64,000 bases of DNA from Janthinobacterium sp. FW305-129 (GCF_020858115.1 NZ_JACYMM010000001.1:372001-436000), one strand, 5' to 3'. Positions 26,701 to 36,028 are shown, counted from the stretch's first letter. Made by a program: numbers and translations. The notes: generated by a model from the sequence alone, not told the origin.

Positions 26701-29700
26701 ACGTGCAGATCGTCTTCAACGATCCCAACCTGTACGGCTTGCGCCTGACCCTGGGCAGCCCCAAGATGGGCGGCCTGGCCGGCCTGGTGGTCGATATCCT
26801 GTACAAGAAGATCAGCGACGACGTGGGCCTGTTCCAGATCGACTTCACCTTCCCCGACAGCATACGCAACCTGAACTTCGGCGCCGTCAGCGTGGTGCTG
26901 CCGATGATCGGCATCAAGATCTACACGAATGGCGATTTCCTGATCGACATCGGTTTTCCCTATAATATGGACTTTACGCGCTCGTTCAGCTTCAGCGCCA
27001 TCGTCTACGGCGTGCCGGTGATGGGCTCGGGCGGCGTGTATTTCGGCAAGTTGTCGAGCGCGACGGCGACGCAGGTGCCGAAAACCGAGCTTGGGTATTT
27101 CAATCCCGTCATCGTCTTCGGCCTGGGCCTGCAGCTGGGCCTGGGCTACAACTTCGTCAAGGGGCCGCTGAAAGCGGGCTTCGCGCTGACCGTGTTCGGC
27201 ATCATCGAAGGCGTGATCGCCACCTACCATCCGTACGACCGCAGCAACGCCGTCGCGCTGGCCAATGCCGGCGCATCCGGCAGCGTCCAGGAAAGCAGCT
27301 ACTTCAAGCTGACGGGCACGTTCGGCGTGATCGGCATGCTGTACGGCGAAGTGGATTTGAAGATCATCAGCGCTTCGCTGCTCGTCAATATCACCGTGTC
27401 GGTGCAGATCGGCTACGAATCCTACCGCGCCATCCCCCTGTCCGTGACGGCTTCGGTGCGCATCAGCCTGCGCGTCAAGATCGACCTGGGCATCTTCAGC
27501 TTCACCATTTCCGTGGGCTTTTCCGCCACCGTCAGCGCGCAATTCCGCATCGGCAGCGACAGCCGCGCGCCGTGGGACGGCGGCGGCGCGCTGCGCCTGG
27601 ATAGCCTGGCGCGCGGCCGCGCGCGCACCTTGCCGATGGAATTGCAGGCCGCCATGCTGCGCGCCGGGCCGCGCCGCCAGCCGCGCCGCGTGCTGCGCAC
27701 CGGTGCCAAGCCGGTGCTGCAACTGGTGACTGCGCCGCAATTCACGGTGCTGGCGCCACAGGGCGCCACCGCCAGCAGCGCGCAGCAAGGCGCGTTCGTC
27801 TGCCTGTTCGCCATGGATGCGCCGGACCCGGCCGCCGGCGGCGCGGGAACGGGCACGACCTCGTTCGACCTGCTGTGCAAGGCGTATTTCCCGTGGCTGC
27901 TCGACGCCTTGCAGCCGGCGGCGCTGGCCGACGGCGCGGCGCTGGACCTGGCTGCCGCCGCGGCTGCCAGCGTCACGCTGGCGCAGCTGGTGGCGGGCAT
28001 TCAGGTGCTGGCCGACCCCGCCATGCAGCCATTCGGCATGGGCGACCTGCTGCACTTCCTCGCCGACAGCTTCATCGTGAACATCAGCGCGCCGGGCGCC
28101 AATATGGACGGCGCCACGCTATTCCCCCTGTTCGACGGCCTGCGGCTTGACGTCCCCGACCCGCAAGGCGGCGCCGGCACGCAGGCGATCGACCTCGAAA
28201 CCTACGCGACGGCGACGGAGCAGTACCGCAGCACGGTGGCCGGCGTGCTGCGCCAGGTGGCCGCCAGGGTGGGCAAGGCGCCCGCCAAGCCCGCGCTGCT
28301 GGCGCAGGACGACGCTGAGCCCGAATCGATGGCGGCCTTCATCTTCGTCGACGTCTTCAGCCTGATCGGCCGCGCGCTGCTGCAATCGGCCATCGATGCC
28401 TTCGACAATTACAGCTATGCGCTGCAGCCGGGCGACAGCATCGCCGGCATCGTCGCCGCCTTCAACGGGGCCGGCAACGCCATCGACGCGGACGACGTGT
28501 CGCTGCCGAATGCCGCGTACCCGCTGAACGGCGCGCTGCCGCTGCAGGTCGGCGGCTTGTCCGCCGTGATCCAGGCCGGCGATACGCTGGCGGCCATCGC
28601 CGCCCGCTACACGGATCCGGCCGGCGCCGGCGGGCGCTGGCAAACCACCGCGGCCCAGCTGATCGGCGCGAATGCGGCGCCGCGCGCGCTGCGCACGGGC
28701 GTCACGCTGGTCTTCGACTTCGGCGCCGGCGCCGTCAGCCACGTCACCGCGCCCGGCGACAGCTTCGGCGCCATCGCCGCCGCGCTGGGCGTGCCGCTGG
28801 CCGCCCTGGCGCAGCAGGCGTCGCTGTATGCGCGCGCCGACCTGCTGCTGCCGACGGCCATCCTCGCCGTGCCGCCGCTGGCCTATGCCTCGGCCGCCGG
28901 CGATACCCTGGCCGGCATCGCCAGCCGCTTTGCCGCCACGGTCGCCACGCTGGGGCGCGACAATGCCGGCGTCGCCAATCTGTTCGCCGCGGCCCCGGGC
29001 CGGCTGGCCATCGCCCGCCTCGACGCTTTGCCGCTGGAGCAGCTGTGGAGCGGCGTGCAGGCCAGCGGCGCCGTGGCCCAGGCCGCCGGCCAGGTCGCGC
29101 GCTTCGTCACCTATGGCTTGCGCCTGCCCGTGGCGCCGGGCCTGAGCCTGTCGCCATCCTTCCTGTATAGCAAGACGCAGACCGACTACGCGCTGTACCA
29201 GCTGACGGGCCAGCAATTCCCCACGCCCGCCAGCGCCGCCGGCGGCTACCGCATCGGCCTGGGGCGCAATGCCATGTCGCATGGCGTCGCCCTCGATTTC
29301 ATCACCTTCGCCGGCGCGCCCGGCACCAGCCTGCCCATCGACCTGGACGCCGCCTATGGCTTGCTGTCGGGCGTGCTGGCGTATGCGCAGGCGGGCAGCT
29401 TCGCGCCATCGCCAGCGCTGCAGATCCTGCCGCTGGCTTCCTTGCAGCCGCGGCAATTCCCTGCGGCTGGCTACGCCGCCTGGATCACCGCCGACCTGGC
29501 GCGCCTGACGGCCGTGACGTCGGGCGACGCTATGGCGGCGCGCGCCGCCGCCAGCCAGGCCACGCCGGCGCCGTATCTGTGGCAATTGCCCGACGCCATG
29601 CTGGCCAGCATCGCCCAGCGCCAGGACACGCTGCAGGCGCTGTACACCGAGGCGCAATACGCGGACATGCTGACCCTGATGCCCGCCTATCGTCCCCGCA

Positions 29701-32700
29701 TCGGCAACACGCCGCCCAACAGCAGCAGCACGGTATTCCAGGACGTGAGCGGCTATGCCTACGCCACGCGCGTGGACTTCCAGATCACGCGCATGCCGGC
29801 CGCCACCGTGGCCACCAACGACGCCAGCGGCACCGCGCTGGCCAGCGCCGCCACCCTGGCCCACGTGTACGAGCTTGTCGGACCGTCGGCCGCCGATGCC
29901 CAGCGCCTGCAATACTTGCTGAGCGGCATGGCCGCGGTGGGCGAAACCCTGGTGGCCGGCCTGTTCCTGCTGTATAGCGAAGGCGGCAGCGACCAGGTGG
30001 CGCTGACGGGCCAGGCCGATGCCGACTACCTGTGCTTCCTGACGCAAACCAATCTGTCCACGGAAAGCCATCCGCCAGCCAGCCGCATGCTGCTGGACGC
30101 GGCGGGGACGGCCTTGCCGCGCGGCATAGCCAACAGCCCATCGCAATTCATCAAGCTGCTGTGGGAGCAATCGGTGGTGCGCGGCGGCGGCTACTATCTG
30201 TATTTCGAGGACATGGTGTCGGGCGCCGGCCTGCCGCCATCCGTCTTCGACGCCACGGGCACGGCCACGCTGACCCTGGTGGTGCCGCTGGCGCGCCAGG
30301 CCAGCGCCGCCGGCACCGTGCCGAACTTCGTCAACGCCCTGCTGACGACGCAGGCGATCGATCCGCAGCAGGACGTGCTGGTGTTCGAATCGCTGAGCAA
30401 GCCGGCCAGGACCCAGCCTCTGGCGCGCGCCGCCACGAGCACCCTGGCCGCCCTGGCCGCCACGTACGGCATGGGCGTGGGGCAACTGGCGCAGCAAAAC
30501 GCCGCGCTGCCGCTGCGCGCCGGCGCCAGCGTGCCCGTTGCCGGCATCCTGCACCAGCTGAACCAGCAAGACATGGCCGCGCCCGCGCAAGCGCTCGAGC
30601 GGCTGGCCGCGTATTACTCGGCCGGCGCCACCCCGCTGAGCGCGGCGCAGATCGCCGCCTACAATCCCGGCGTGACGGTGGCGCTGGGCGCGACCATGCG
30701 CATCCCGCCGCTCGTCTATCGCGTGCCCGCCGCCTCTGACGGTCCCGGCAATACCTTCGCCGCCCTGGCCGCCTACTATGGCCTGTCGGTGGATGCCCTG
30801 GCCCTGGGCGCGGCCGCCACCGAAGGCCTGTACGCCGATGGCGCCGTGCTCGACGTCGACAGCCTGGCCCTCGATGCGCAAGCGACCTTGGCGCCGGGCA
30901 ACCTGTCGTTTCAGCTCGAGCGCAGCAACGACGGCGTGCCCGTGCTGCCGCCCGATCCCACGCCGCAGCAACGGCAGCAATATGCGCAAGCGACCCTGTC
31001 CGCGCTCTACAACACGCTGTCGGCCGGCCTGGGCGCCAACCCGTATTTCCGGCCCAGTCCCTACAGCCTGCCCTTCGGACCGCAGGACCATGCGAACGAC
31101 AGCGACGCCGACGGCGGCGACGCTGGCGAAGCGCACCGCCGGCGCTATGCGGCCGCGGCCCTGGCCGATTACGACTACCGCCAGGCGCTGGGCTACCTGG
31201 GCAACGACAGCCAGGGACGGCCGTTCGCCACGCTCAATGCGGCGCCGGCCAATCCGCCGGCCGGCCTGCCGCCCGCCGCCGACAATCCCTACCTGGGCGT
31301 GGGCGGCCATGCGTCGCTGGCCCTGCGCTGGCAAGACCTGTTCGGCAACACCACCGTCACGCCGTTCGAGGCGCCGCCGGCCGGCTACACGGGCGCGCTG
31401 GACCAGGCCCCCGCCCCGCTGCGCTACACGGATCGCCTGCTGGGCCTGTCCGCCTGGCCGAAAGTCCAGGCCAGCTACCTGTATGGCATGGATGCGGGCG
31501 GCGCGCCCGCGCTGCTGCTGACCTTGCGCATGGATGGCCTGGCCTACGCCACGCCCGCCGATGCGATGCAAGACTTGCCCACCTACCAGCGCCTGTACTT
31601 CCAGCTGCACCAGGACTATACGGGCCTGGGCGTGCCCGGACTGAGCGGCAATGCGGTGAGCATCTCGCTCAGCAACTCCCTGCTGGCCACGCCGCTGCAA
31701 CCGCTGGGCGAGGCCCAAGCGCGGCAGGTGCGCGACTTCGCCGCCGCCTGCGCCATTTACCTGCAGACCCTGGCCGGCGGCGGCAGCGCCAAGGCGCCCG
31801 CCGCCACGCTGTCGGTGCCGGTGCCGCTGGCGCAACTGGCCGGCGCCAACCGCATCGCGCTCGACGTGGCACTGGTGCTGACGCGCCAGGCCATCCTGCT
31901 CGATCCCGTGCTGGCGGCCCTGCCGGACGGCGCCAGCGTGGTCAGCGCCGTGCTGCCGCAGGCCGACACGGATGGCGGCGCGTCCAGCTACACCACGTTT
32001 GCCAAGGCGCTCGAAGCATGCCTGAAGACGCCGCAATGGTCGATGCGCGCGGGCGCGGGACTGACGCGCGTGGGCAGCGCCGGCCAGCAGACGCAGCAAT
32101 TGTTCGCCGTGCGTTTCAGCGACACGCCGGGCCAGGGCATCCATTTCCGCCTGGGCCAGCAAGCCAGCTACTACGCGCCGCTGCCCGTCGCCAACTCGCT
32201 GGAAAGCCGCACGGTCAGCATCGACGCCTATCCGACCAATGCGCCGCATGCGCTGACGTTCAACAGCGTCGACCTGAACCTGTGGCTGCAAAGCTGTCTC
32301 GACGCCGTCGACAAGTTCCTCTCGGCAACCTATGCGCCGCCCGCCTACATCCTCGATCGCCTCAACGGCATCGCCGATCCGCTGCAGAGCGGCCAGCTGG
32401 GCCTCGTACTCAAGGCGAAACAGACGCTGGCCGACGCCATCAGCGCCACGGTCAGCCCCGTGCTCAGCAGCAGCGCCGCGGACGAAGCGACGCGCGCCAG
32501 CGCGGCCGCCACCATGCGGCAGCAGCTGCTGACCACCCTGGGTCCGGCCTTTGCCGCCGGCGCCGTGGTGGTGTACGGCGTGGACCAGGTCACGGGCGCG
32601 GACGGCATCTACGCGGCCGGGCCGCCCGCGCTGTACGGCCAGCCCGCCGGCGCGGGCGCAGCCGACGGCGGCGACAACCAGAACTACACCTTGTTCCCGA

Positions 32701-34274
32701 CCCGGCTGCCTTTGCTGGGCGCGGCAGTGCCGGAGCAGAGCCGGCTGTCATTCAACTTCATCTCGAAGAATGTCGAAGGCCAGGCCTATGTGCCGCTGGA
32801 CTTGCGCTATCAGATCACGCACATGGAATTCGACCAGCAATTCGTGCCCGGCATCGAAAACTACGCGCAAAGCCAGTGGCTGCTGTTCATCACCGGTCCG
32901 TTCGAGGTGCCGCTGGGCAATGGCACGCAATATATCCCCGTGCTGAACCGCGCCCTGCCCGTGCCGCCCACGGTCAACCGGCAGACGGCCACCGCGTCCG
33001 CCGCGCCGCAGGCCGGCCGCCTGCGCCTGGCCGCCGACGGCTTGCAGCCGGCCCAGCTGGCCCAGTGGGATTACGGCTTCAGCTATACCTATCGCCAGGC
33101 GGCGCAGGATGCCGTGCACGTCAGCATCGTGCTCAACGTGCCGCCGCAGGCGGCCAGGCTGTCCGCGGCGGCCGGTCCCGACCTGTTCACGGCGCTGGCC
33201 GCCTTCGTCAGCAACTATCCGCTCATCTCGGCCGACCTCGACGCATTCCTCGCGCCCCTCGACGGCAAGCAGGACACGGCCGATAGTATCGCCAAGGCAA
33301 CACTGGCCACCACCGCCTTCCAGCAGCTGGTGACCCAGGTGGCGGCCAGCTATGGCGAGCATTTCGGCGCGGCGCGGCTGGCGGCGGCGCAAGGCGAGGC
33401 CAGCGTGGCCGTGGAATTCGACGCGCGCCTGGAAGACCATGGCGGCGACGCCTGGTATGCGCTGCTCAATGTCACCGTCGGCGGCGCGCCCGCCACCTAC
33501 GACCCGCAGGCCGGCACCCTGAGCAACGGCGCCGTCAGCGTGCCCGTGCCCGTGCTCGGCATCGATGCGCAGCAGTACCGGGCCACGCCGGCCACGCCCA
33601 CGCCGCCCGATGCGCTGCTGGCCTACCGCTACGCGGCCATCGCCGCCGGCGCGCCCGACCTGTCGTTTGCCGCCGCGCTGGCCAATACCGGCCGCGAAGT
33701 GCGCATGCCGGGGCTGAACGTGATGGTGTACCAGAATGCCCAGGCCTCGCTGTACGTGCAGCGCAACCGCTACCTGTGCCCGCCCAGCCAGACCCAGGTG
33801 TCGACCATGCCCGCCTTCCTGTACCAGACGCCGGTCGTCAAGTTCAGCGACCCCATCCTGCCGCGCCTGAGCTGGCAAGGCTATGATTTGCGGCAAGTCG
33901 CACCGGTGGGCGGCAGCGACGTGGCGGCCTACATGAGGGGCTTCTTCAACGCCCTCTTCACGGGCGCCTCGGGCAGCGTACGCATCGCCATGGATGGCAG
34001 CTATTCCTACAGCGTGATGCCGGCCGTGGCGGGCTTTCCCCGCACCTCGCTGCCGGTCAGCCTGCTGCCGGCCGTGCTCGCGCCCATCGATGCGGCCCAG
34101 CCGCCCGCAGCGCCCATGGCGCTGGTGGCCCAGGTGCAGCAATGGTATGACACGCAGCAGCCGACCACGGGTGGCGGCGCGGCCATGGATTTCCGTCTGA
34201 ATTTCTTTACGGACGGCGCGCCCGAGCAACTGCTGCTGTCGCTCGACGACGTGCGCTGGGTGGTGCGGCCCTGA
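23757..34274 (+). CDS. 3505-residue giant protein with beta-rich region and LysM-like repeats
   Basis: AAGGAG precedes the ATG. There is no signal peptide. Residues about 1-1265 are beta-rich, with long alternating hydrophobic/polar strands toward the end (VFGLGLQLGLGYNF; LLVNITVSVQIGYESYR; KIDLGIFSFTISVGFSATV), suggesting an amphipathic beta-sheet structure. An Arg-rich linker (about 1270-1310) follows. Four LysM-like modules lie at about 1550-1760 (PGDSIAGIVAAF, AGDTLAAIAARY, PGDSFGAIAAAL, AGDTLAGIASRF) and three degenerate ones at about 2220-2370. The remaining 1100 residues are mixed alpha-beta and contain further aromatic-rich strands up to the end. Composition and codon use match the host. 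No family recognised; a scaffold or carrier for the coupled EEP enzyme is one possibility. Confidence 0.8.
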   Translation: MATTDTALENLQQAIVNAASSGPFALDAAFLAAGLADPDVAPPEKFDAIIGQAFQIDAAQFLISCAAADVGAVSDGVFTVSKASLPFIGGLLHTPATLVFSTQPAAARTPGDDGDGDDAAVLVVQVAASPAGWNWDSSFPFMGGWPFSELPLSGALLVFSSADGVYPWGGDGALSVTGGAKQNLSASVALPAFVTPFLELFSDLAAPPGKLQIGGYLDMALYDGKTFELGGLMPSGVLSATLSELDCTFAGYLRVAAPSLTVTIPPPVDAPPPDALLLDGGMQLLLRGEGEPADEEAADGDQAATLALTATLSVEGAGAADYTLSLLLQPSNADGDGNYTVSLEAGSDGPPLSPGAAISLIGGGASYFRATPAVLQEFLTSFGLGGMTISGSIPPKAAPTVDQVTLQLRSVRDLSWQPIPAPTPELSFTVTSFFLDWTAYQPLASKASGKSRYEYLFGTTFTLLPTVFRNLDGTPGGEFEVQFNSAQLFQASFPGKATLSDFLSVVSNGLVSLPDSIQAEVSNIVLSIDGAAQSFAFSSDYAISLSFLTVGGAPILSISEGQISLSGISATVAADKQEGALALVEAGKAGAGTAWAGSISGLLGVGASLQAAVSVAYSSQETPPRWTLSASLAQELDVGEMIKQFFAAGGIYDFPVFLPGNLKISAFAIEAVIPSGKPSTDLATSYTVDTTFTWLFLLGQQEIGLQKATLSVQYDGAKPAAQQFSGKADAVWIYTAINLKLGFGYAFQPTDKGPNHTLYVSWEGFTATYTSGNEMLSFTLAGWSLGSLIQALVRTLGDPYFVLPSPWDLLNQVTLDGLSINVSLKSGEKNRLSATYTLSSPLNLGFIVIRSIVFKRNTDGKVTLALDASVPPLLKGSMGDLLDPAKGQDVEEMPSVPGAGSSYFKVFLLMLGQRVAINGATDFSSTKAVIDALAGVPPTTGKNNPVNPGSGVPGQPYYQPDSNWLIAAHFGVLQTAGVWAVDVQIVFNDPNLYGLRLTLGSPKMGGLAGLVVDILYKKISDDVGLFQIDFTFPDSIRNLNFGAVSVVLPMIGIKIYTNGDFLIDIGFPYNMDFTRSFSFSAIVYGVPVMGSGGVYFGKLSSATATQVPKTELGYFNPVIVFGLGLQLGLGYNFVKGPLKAGFALTVFGIIEGVIATYHPYDRSNAVALANAGASGSVQESSYFKLTGTFGVIGMLYGEVDLKIISASLLVNITVSVQIGYESYRAIPLSVTASVRISLRVKIDLGIFSFTISVGFSATVSAQFRIGSDSRAPWDGGGALRLDSLARGRARTLPMELQAAMLRAGPRRQPRRVLRTGAKPVLQLVTAPQFTVLAPQGATASSAQQGAFVCLFAMDAPDPAAGGAGTGTTSFDLLCKAYFPWLLDALQPAALADGAALDLAAAAAASVTLAQLVAGIQVLADPAMQPFGMGDLLHFLADSFIVNISAPGANMDGATLFPLFDGLRLDVPDPQGGAGTQAIDLETYATATEQYRSTVAGVLRQVAARVGKAPAKPALLAQDDAEPESMAAFIFVDVFSLIGRALLQSAIDAFDNYSYALQPGDSIAGIVAAFNGAGNAIDADDVSLPNAAYPLNGALPLQVGGLSAVIQAGDTLAAIAARYTDPAGAGGRWQTTAAQLIGANAAPRALRTGVTLVFDFGAGAVSHVTAPGDSFGAIAAALGVPLAALAQQASLYARADLLLPTAILAVPPLAYASAAGDTLAGIASRFAATVATLGRDNAGVANLFAAAPGRLAIARLDALPLEQLWSGVQASGAVAQAAGQVARFVTYGLRLPVAPGLSLSPSFLYSKTQTDYALYQLTGQQFPTPASAAGGYRIGLGRNAMSHGVALDFITFAGAPGTSLPIDLDAAYGLLSGVLAYAQAGSFAPSPALQILPLASLQPRQFPAAGYAAWITADLARLTAVTSGDAMAARAAASQATPAPYLWQLPDAMLASIAQRQDTLQALYTEAQYADMLTLMPAYRPRIGNTPPNSSSTVFQDVSGYAYATRVDFQITRMPAATVATNDASGTALASAATLAHVYELVGPSAADAQRLQYLLSGMAAVGETLVAGLFLLYSEGGSDQVALTGQADADYLCFLTQTNLSTESHPPASRMLLDAAGTALPRGIANSPSQFIKLLWEQSVVRGGGYYLYFEDMVSGAGLPPSVFDATGTATLTLVVPLARQASAAGTVPNFVNALLTTQAIDPQQDVLVFESLSKPARTQPLARAATSTLAALAATYGMGVGQLAQQNAALPLRAGASVPVAGILHQLNQQDMAAPAQALERLAAYYSAGATPLSAAQIAAYNPGVTVALGATMRIPPLVYRVPAASDGPGNTFAALAAYYGLSVDALALGAAATEGLYADGAVLDVDSLALDAQATLAPGNLSFQLERSNDGVPVLPPDPTPQQRQQYAQATLSALYNTLSAGLGANPYFRPSPYSLPFGPQDHANDSDADGGDAGEAHRRRYAAAALADYDYRQALGYLGNDSQGRPFATLNAAPANPPAGLPPAADNPYLGVGGHASLALRWQDLFGNTTVTPFEAPPAGYTGALDQAPAPLRYTDRLLGLSAWPKVQASYLYGMDAGGAPALLLTLRMDGLAYATPADAMQDLPTYQRLYFQLHQDYTGLGVPGLSGNAVSISLSNSLLATPLQPLGEAQARQVRDFAAACAIYLQTLAGGGSAKAPAATLSVPVPLAQLAGANRIALDVALVLTRQAILLDPVLAALPDGASVVSAVLPQADTDGGASSYTTFAKALEACLKTPQWSMRAGAGLTRVGSAGQQTQQLFAVRFSDTPGQGIHFRLGQQASYYAPLPVANSLESRTVSIDAYPTNAPHALTFNSVDLNLWLQSCLDAVDKFLSATYAPPAYILDRLNGIADPLQSGQLGLVLKAKQTLADAISATVSPVLSSSAADEATRASAAATMRQQLLTTLGPAFAAGAVVVYGVDQVTGADGIYAAGPPALYGQPAGAGAADGGDNQNYTLFPTRLPLLGAAVPEQSRLSFNFISKNVEGQAYVPLDLRYQITHMEFDQQFVPGIENYAQSQWLLFITGPFEVPLGNGTQYIPVLNRALPVPPTVNRQTATASAAPQAGRLRLAADGLQPAQLAQWDYGFSYTYRQAAQDAVHVSIVLNVPPQAARLSAAAGPDLFTALAAFVSNYPLISADLDAFLAPLDGKQDTADSIAKATLATTAFQQLVTQVAASYGEHFGAARLAAAQGEASVAVEFDARLEDHGGDAWYALLNVTVGGAPATYDPQAGTLSNGAVSVPVPVLGIDAQQYRATPATPTPPDALLAYRYAAIAAGAPDLSFAAALANTGREVRMPGLNVMVYQNAQASLYVQRNRYLCPPSQTQVSTMPAFLYQTPVVKFSDPILPRLSWQGYDLRQVAPVGGSDVAAYMRGFFNALFTGASGSVRIAMDGSYSYSVMPAVAGFPRTSLPVSLLPAVLAPIDAAQPPAAPMALVAQVQQWYDTQQPTTGGGAAMDFRLNFFTDGAPEQLLLSLDDVRWVVRP
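28420..28990 (+). repeat. First block of LysM-like repeats (four modules)
   Basis: Protein-level repeat inside the giant gene. Each module has G-D-S/T followed by three residues and I-A/V-x-x-F/Y/L, with Gly-Asp at residues about 1559, 1609, 1668 and 1716 and a downstream helix of the LysM type (TTAAQLIGANAA, VPLAALAQQAS, ATVATLGRDNAG). LysM domains usually bind N-acetylglucosamine polymers such as peptidoglycan. Confidence 0.6.
30420..30880 (+). repeat. Second block of degenerate LysM-like repeats
   Basis: Three weaker modules at residues about 2225-2370 (STLAALAATYGMGVGQLAQQN; ALERLAAYYSAG; NTFAALAAYYGLSVDALAL). They keep the helix pattern but have lost the Gly-Asp of the first block, so sugar binding may be lost. 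Confidence 0.45.
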
Positions 34275-34287
34275 CGCGGCGGCAGCG

Positions 34288-35238
34288 TCAGGGCACGGGC
34301 GTGCGCAGCGGCAAGCCGGCGAAGTGGGCGGCCAGGTTATCGACCACCAGTTGCCCCATCGCATGGCGCGTTTCCACGGTCAGGCTGCCCACGTGGGGCG
34401 TGAGCACCACGTTGGGCAAGGCGCGCAGGGCGTTTGGCACGCGCGGCTCGTCGGCAAACACGTCGAGGCCGGCCGCGCCCAGGCGGCCCTCCCGCAAGGC
34501 GGCGATCAGGGCGTCTTCGTCGATCAGGGCGCCCCGGGCGATGTTGATCAGGGTGCCTTGCGGACCGAGCGCGTCGAGCACCGTGCGGTCGATGCTCTTG
34601 CGCGTGGCCGGCGTGCCCGGCGCGCAAACGATCAGGACATCGCTTTCCTGCGCCAGGGCCAGCAGCGATGCGGCGCGTGGCGCGCTGGCGCCGGGAATGG
34701 CGCGCGGCTGGAAGTAGCGGACGTTGACGCCAAAGGCGGCCAGGCGCAGCGCGATGGCTTGCCCGATCTGGCCGAAGCCGAAGATGCCGGCCGTCTTGTC
34801 GCGCAGGCTGGACGCTGGGGCGATGGCTTCGCGCCGTTCCCAGCCGCCGTCGCGCACGAAACGGTCGAGCGCCACGACGTGCCGCGCGCTGGCCAGCAGC
34901 AAGGCCAGCGCCAGGTCGGCCACGTCATCGGTTAAGACGTTCGGCGTGGTGGTGACGGCGATGCCGCGCTCGCGGGCCTGGTCAAGCGCCACGCCGTCGA
35001 GGCCCACGCCGTTGACGGCGACGATTTCCAGCTTCGGCAGCAAGGCCATATCAAAGGCGTTCAAGCCCAGCGCGCCCGTGGTGACGACGGCGCGGATGCC
35101 GGGTGCCCGTTCGGCCAGCCAGGCATGGCGCTCGTCCGCCGGCACTTGCCAGGCGTGGTGGCACGTGTATTGCTGCTCCAGCTGCGCGTTGACGGCAGCC
35201 GAAGGGCTGGGAGCAAGGATGAGGAGTTCGGGTGGCAT
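34288..35238 (-). CDS. D-isomer-specific 2-hydroxyacid dehydrogenase
   Basis: 316 residues from ATG 35238 with AGGAC ahead of it. NAD(P)-binding motif GFGQIGQAIALRLAAFG at about 150-166; catalytic Arg in NIARGALID, Glu in FADEPRVP and His in LTPHVGSLT (about 283). The architecture matches glyoxylate/hydroxypyruvate reductase (GhrB-like) enzymes, which reduce 2-keto acids to D-2-hydroxy acids. The exact substrate is not deducible. It converges with the giant gene with only 13 bases between stops, leaving no room for a separate terminator. Confidence 0.9.
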   Translation of the reverse strand: MPPELLILAPSPSAAVNAQLEQQYTCHHAWQVPADERHAWLAERAPGIRAVVTTGALGLNAFDMALLPKLEIVAVNGVGLDGVALDQARERGIAVTTTPNVLTDDVADLALALLLASARHVVALDRFVRDGGWERREAIAPASSLRDKTAGIFGFGQIGQAIALRLAAFGVNVRYFQPRAIPGASAPRAASLLALAQESDVLIVCAPGTPATRKSIDRTVLDALGPQGTLINIARGALIDEDALIAALREGRLGAAGLDVFADEPRVPNALRALPNVVLTPHVGSLTVETRHAMGQLVVDNLAAHFAGLPLRTPVP

Positions 35239-35350
35239 GGGCGTCCTGGGTCGTGTCGACAAGATTTGCAGACGCAACTTAGCATAGTTGGGAACCAGCC
35301 GGGGCTGAGCGCCCGTAATTGCCGTGAAAACCGTGTACCGCTTGGAAACT

Positions 35351-36028
35351 TTAGCCCGGGCAAGGCACGCGCTTGACCTTGCCACCCGTCTTGAACGGGT
35401 CGGCGCCGGAGCCAGGATTGTCGGCCATTCCATAGCAGGTGGCGCCGCTGGCGCTGACGACGCGCGTGGCGGGCCGGCCGTCGGCCGTCAGGTAGTCTTC
35501 CACGCGGATGACGGGGCCGCCGCGCCAGGCGGAGGCGACCAGTTTCTGGAAGCTGCTTTCGCTTTTCAGGTCGGCAGCGGCCAGCCAGGGTTTGTCTTGT
35601 TTCAGTTCGCCGCGCAGGGCCTTGTCGGCGGCGCCCGCGGCCAGCCGGGCGCGCGTGCGCAAGTCGGCGCTGGCTGGCGCGGCGGGCAAGTCTTCGGCGG
35701 GCACGGTGATGCTTTCCGCAGCCACGGCCGGTGGTGCGAGGATGGCGGGAGGCGTGGCGGGCGGTGCACTGCTGCGCGCGCGCGGCACATGAGCCGGCAT
35801 GGGCAGCGGCAAGGCCATCGGCGGCGCCTGCGGCGTTGGCCGGGGTGGCAGCAGGGTCATGAAGGCCACTTCCGTGTATTGCTTCAATTGCCGCGCCGGC
35901 AGCAGCAGGAAATACAGGCCCAGCACGTGCATGGCCAGGATCAGCGCGACGGCCGCGCCCTTCAGGCTCAAGCCGCCCCGTATGCGCAGGCGCAGGGAGG
36001 CGGACGGTAGATGGCGAAGCAATGGCAT
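35351..36028 (-). CDS. TonB-N-terminus-like proline-rich anchored protein
   Basis: 225 residues; AGGAAA precedes the ATG. One transmembrane helix at about 23-43 (GAAVALILAMHVLGLYFLLL), then MTLLPPRPTPQAPP and a long Pro/Ala-rich stretch to about 115, the layout of a TonB spacer crossing the periplasm. The C-terminal third does not resemble the TonB receptor-contact domain; it has a helix-strand segment (SFQKLVASAWRGG, VIRVEDYLTADGRPATRVVSASG) and two cysteines (CYGMADN ... VPCPG). It is divergent from a siderophore receptor gene, so it may be an accessory or atypical energy transducer. Confidence 0.6.
   Translation of the reverse strand: MPLLRHLPSASLRLRIRGGLSLKGAAVALILAMHVLGLYFLLLPARQLKQYTEVAFMTLLPPRPTPQAPPMALPLPMPAHVPRARSSAPPATPPAILAPPAVAAESITVPAEDLPAAPASADLRTRARLAAGAADKALRGELKQDKPWLAAADLKSESSFQKLVASAWRGGPVIRVEDYLTADGRPATRVVSASGATCYGMADNPGSGADPFKTGGKVKRVPCPG

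Noticed and set aside
28119-32291. Very long open frame on the minus strand opposite the giant gene
   Set aside because: It mirrors the codon structure of the plus-strand gene in GC-rich DNA, is dominated by Arg, Gly, Gln and His, and has no domain pattern or ribosome site.
17050-34274. Phage tail, contractile injection system or Rhs/Tc toxin locus
   Set aside because: LysM repeats and giant size suggested it, but no sheath, tube, baseplate, VgrG, PAAR, YD-repeat or holin features are visible.
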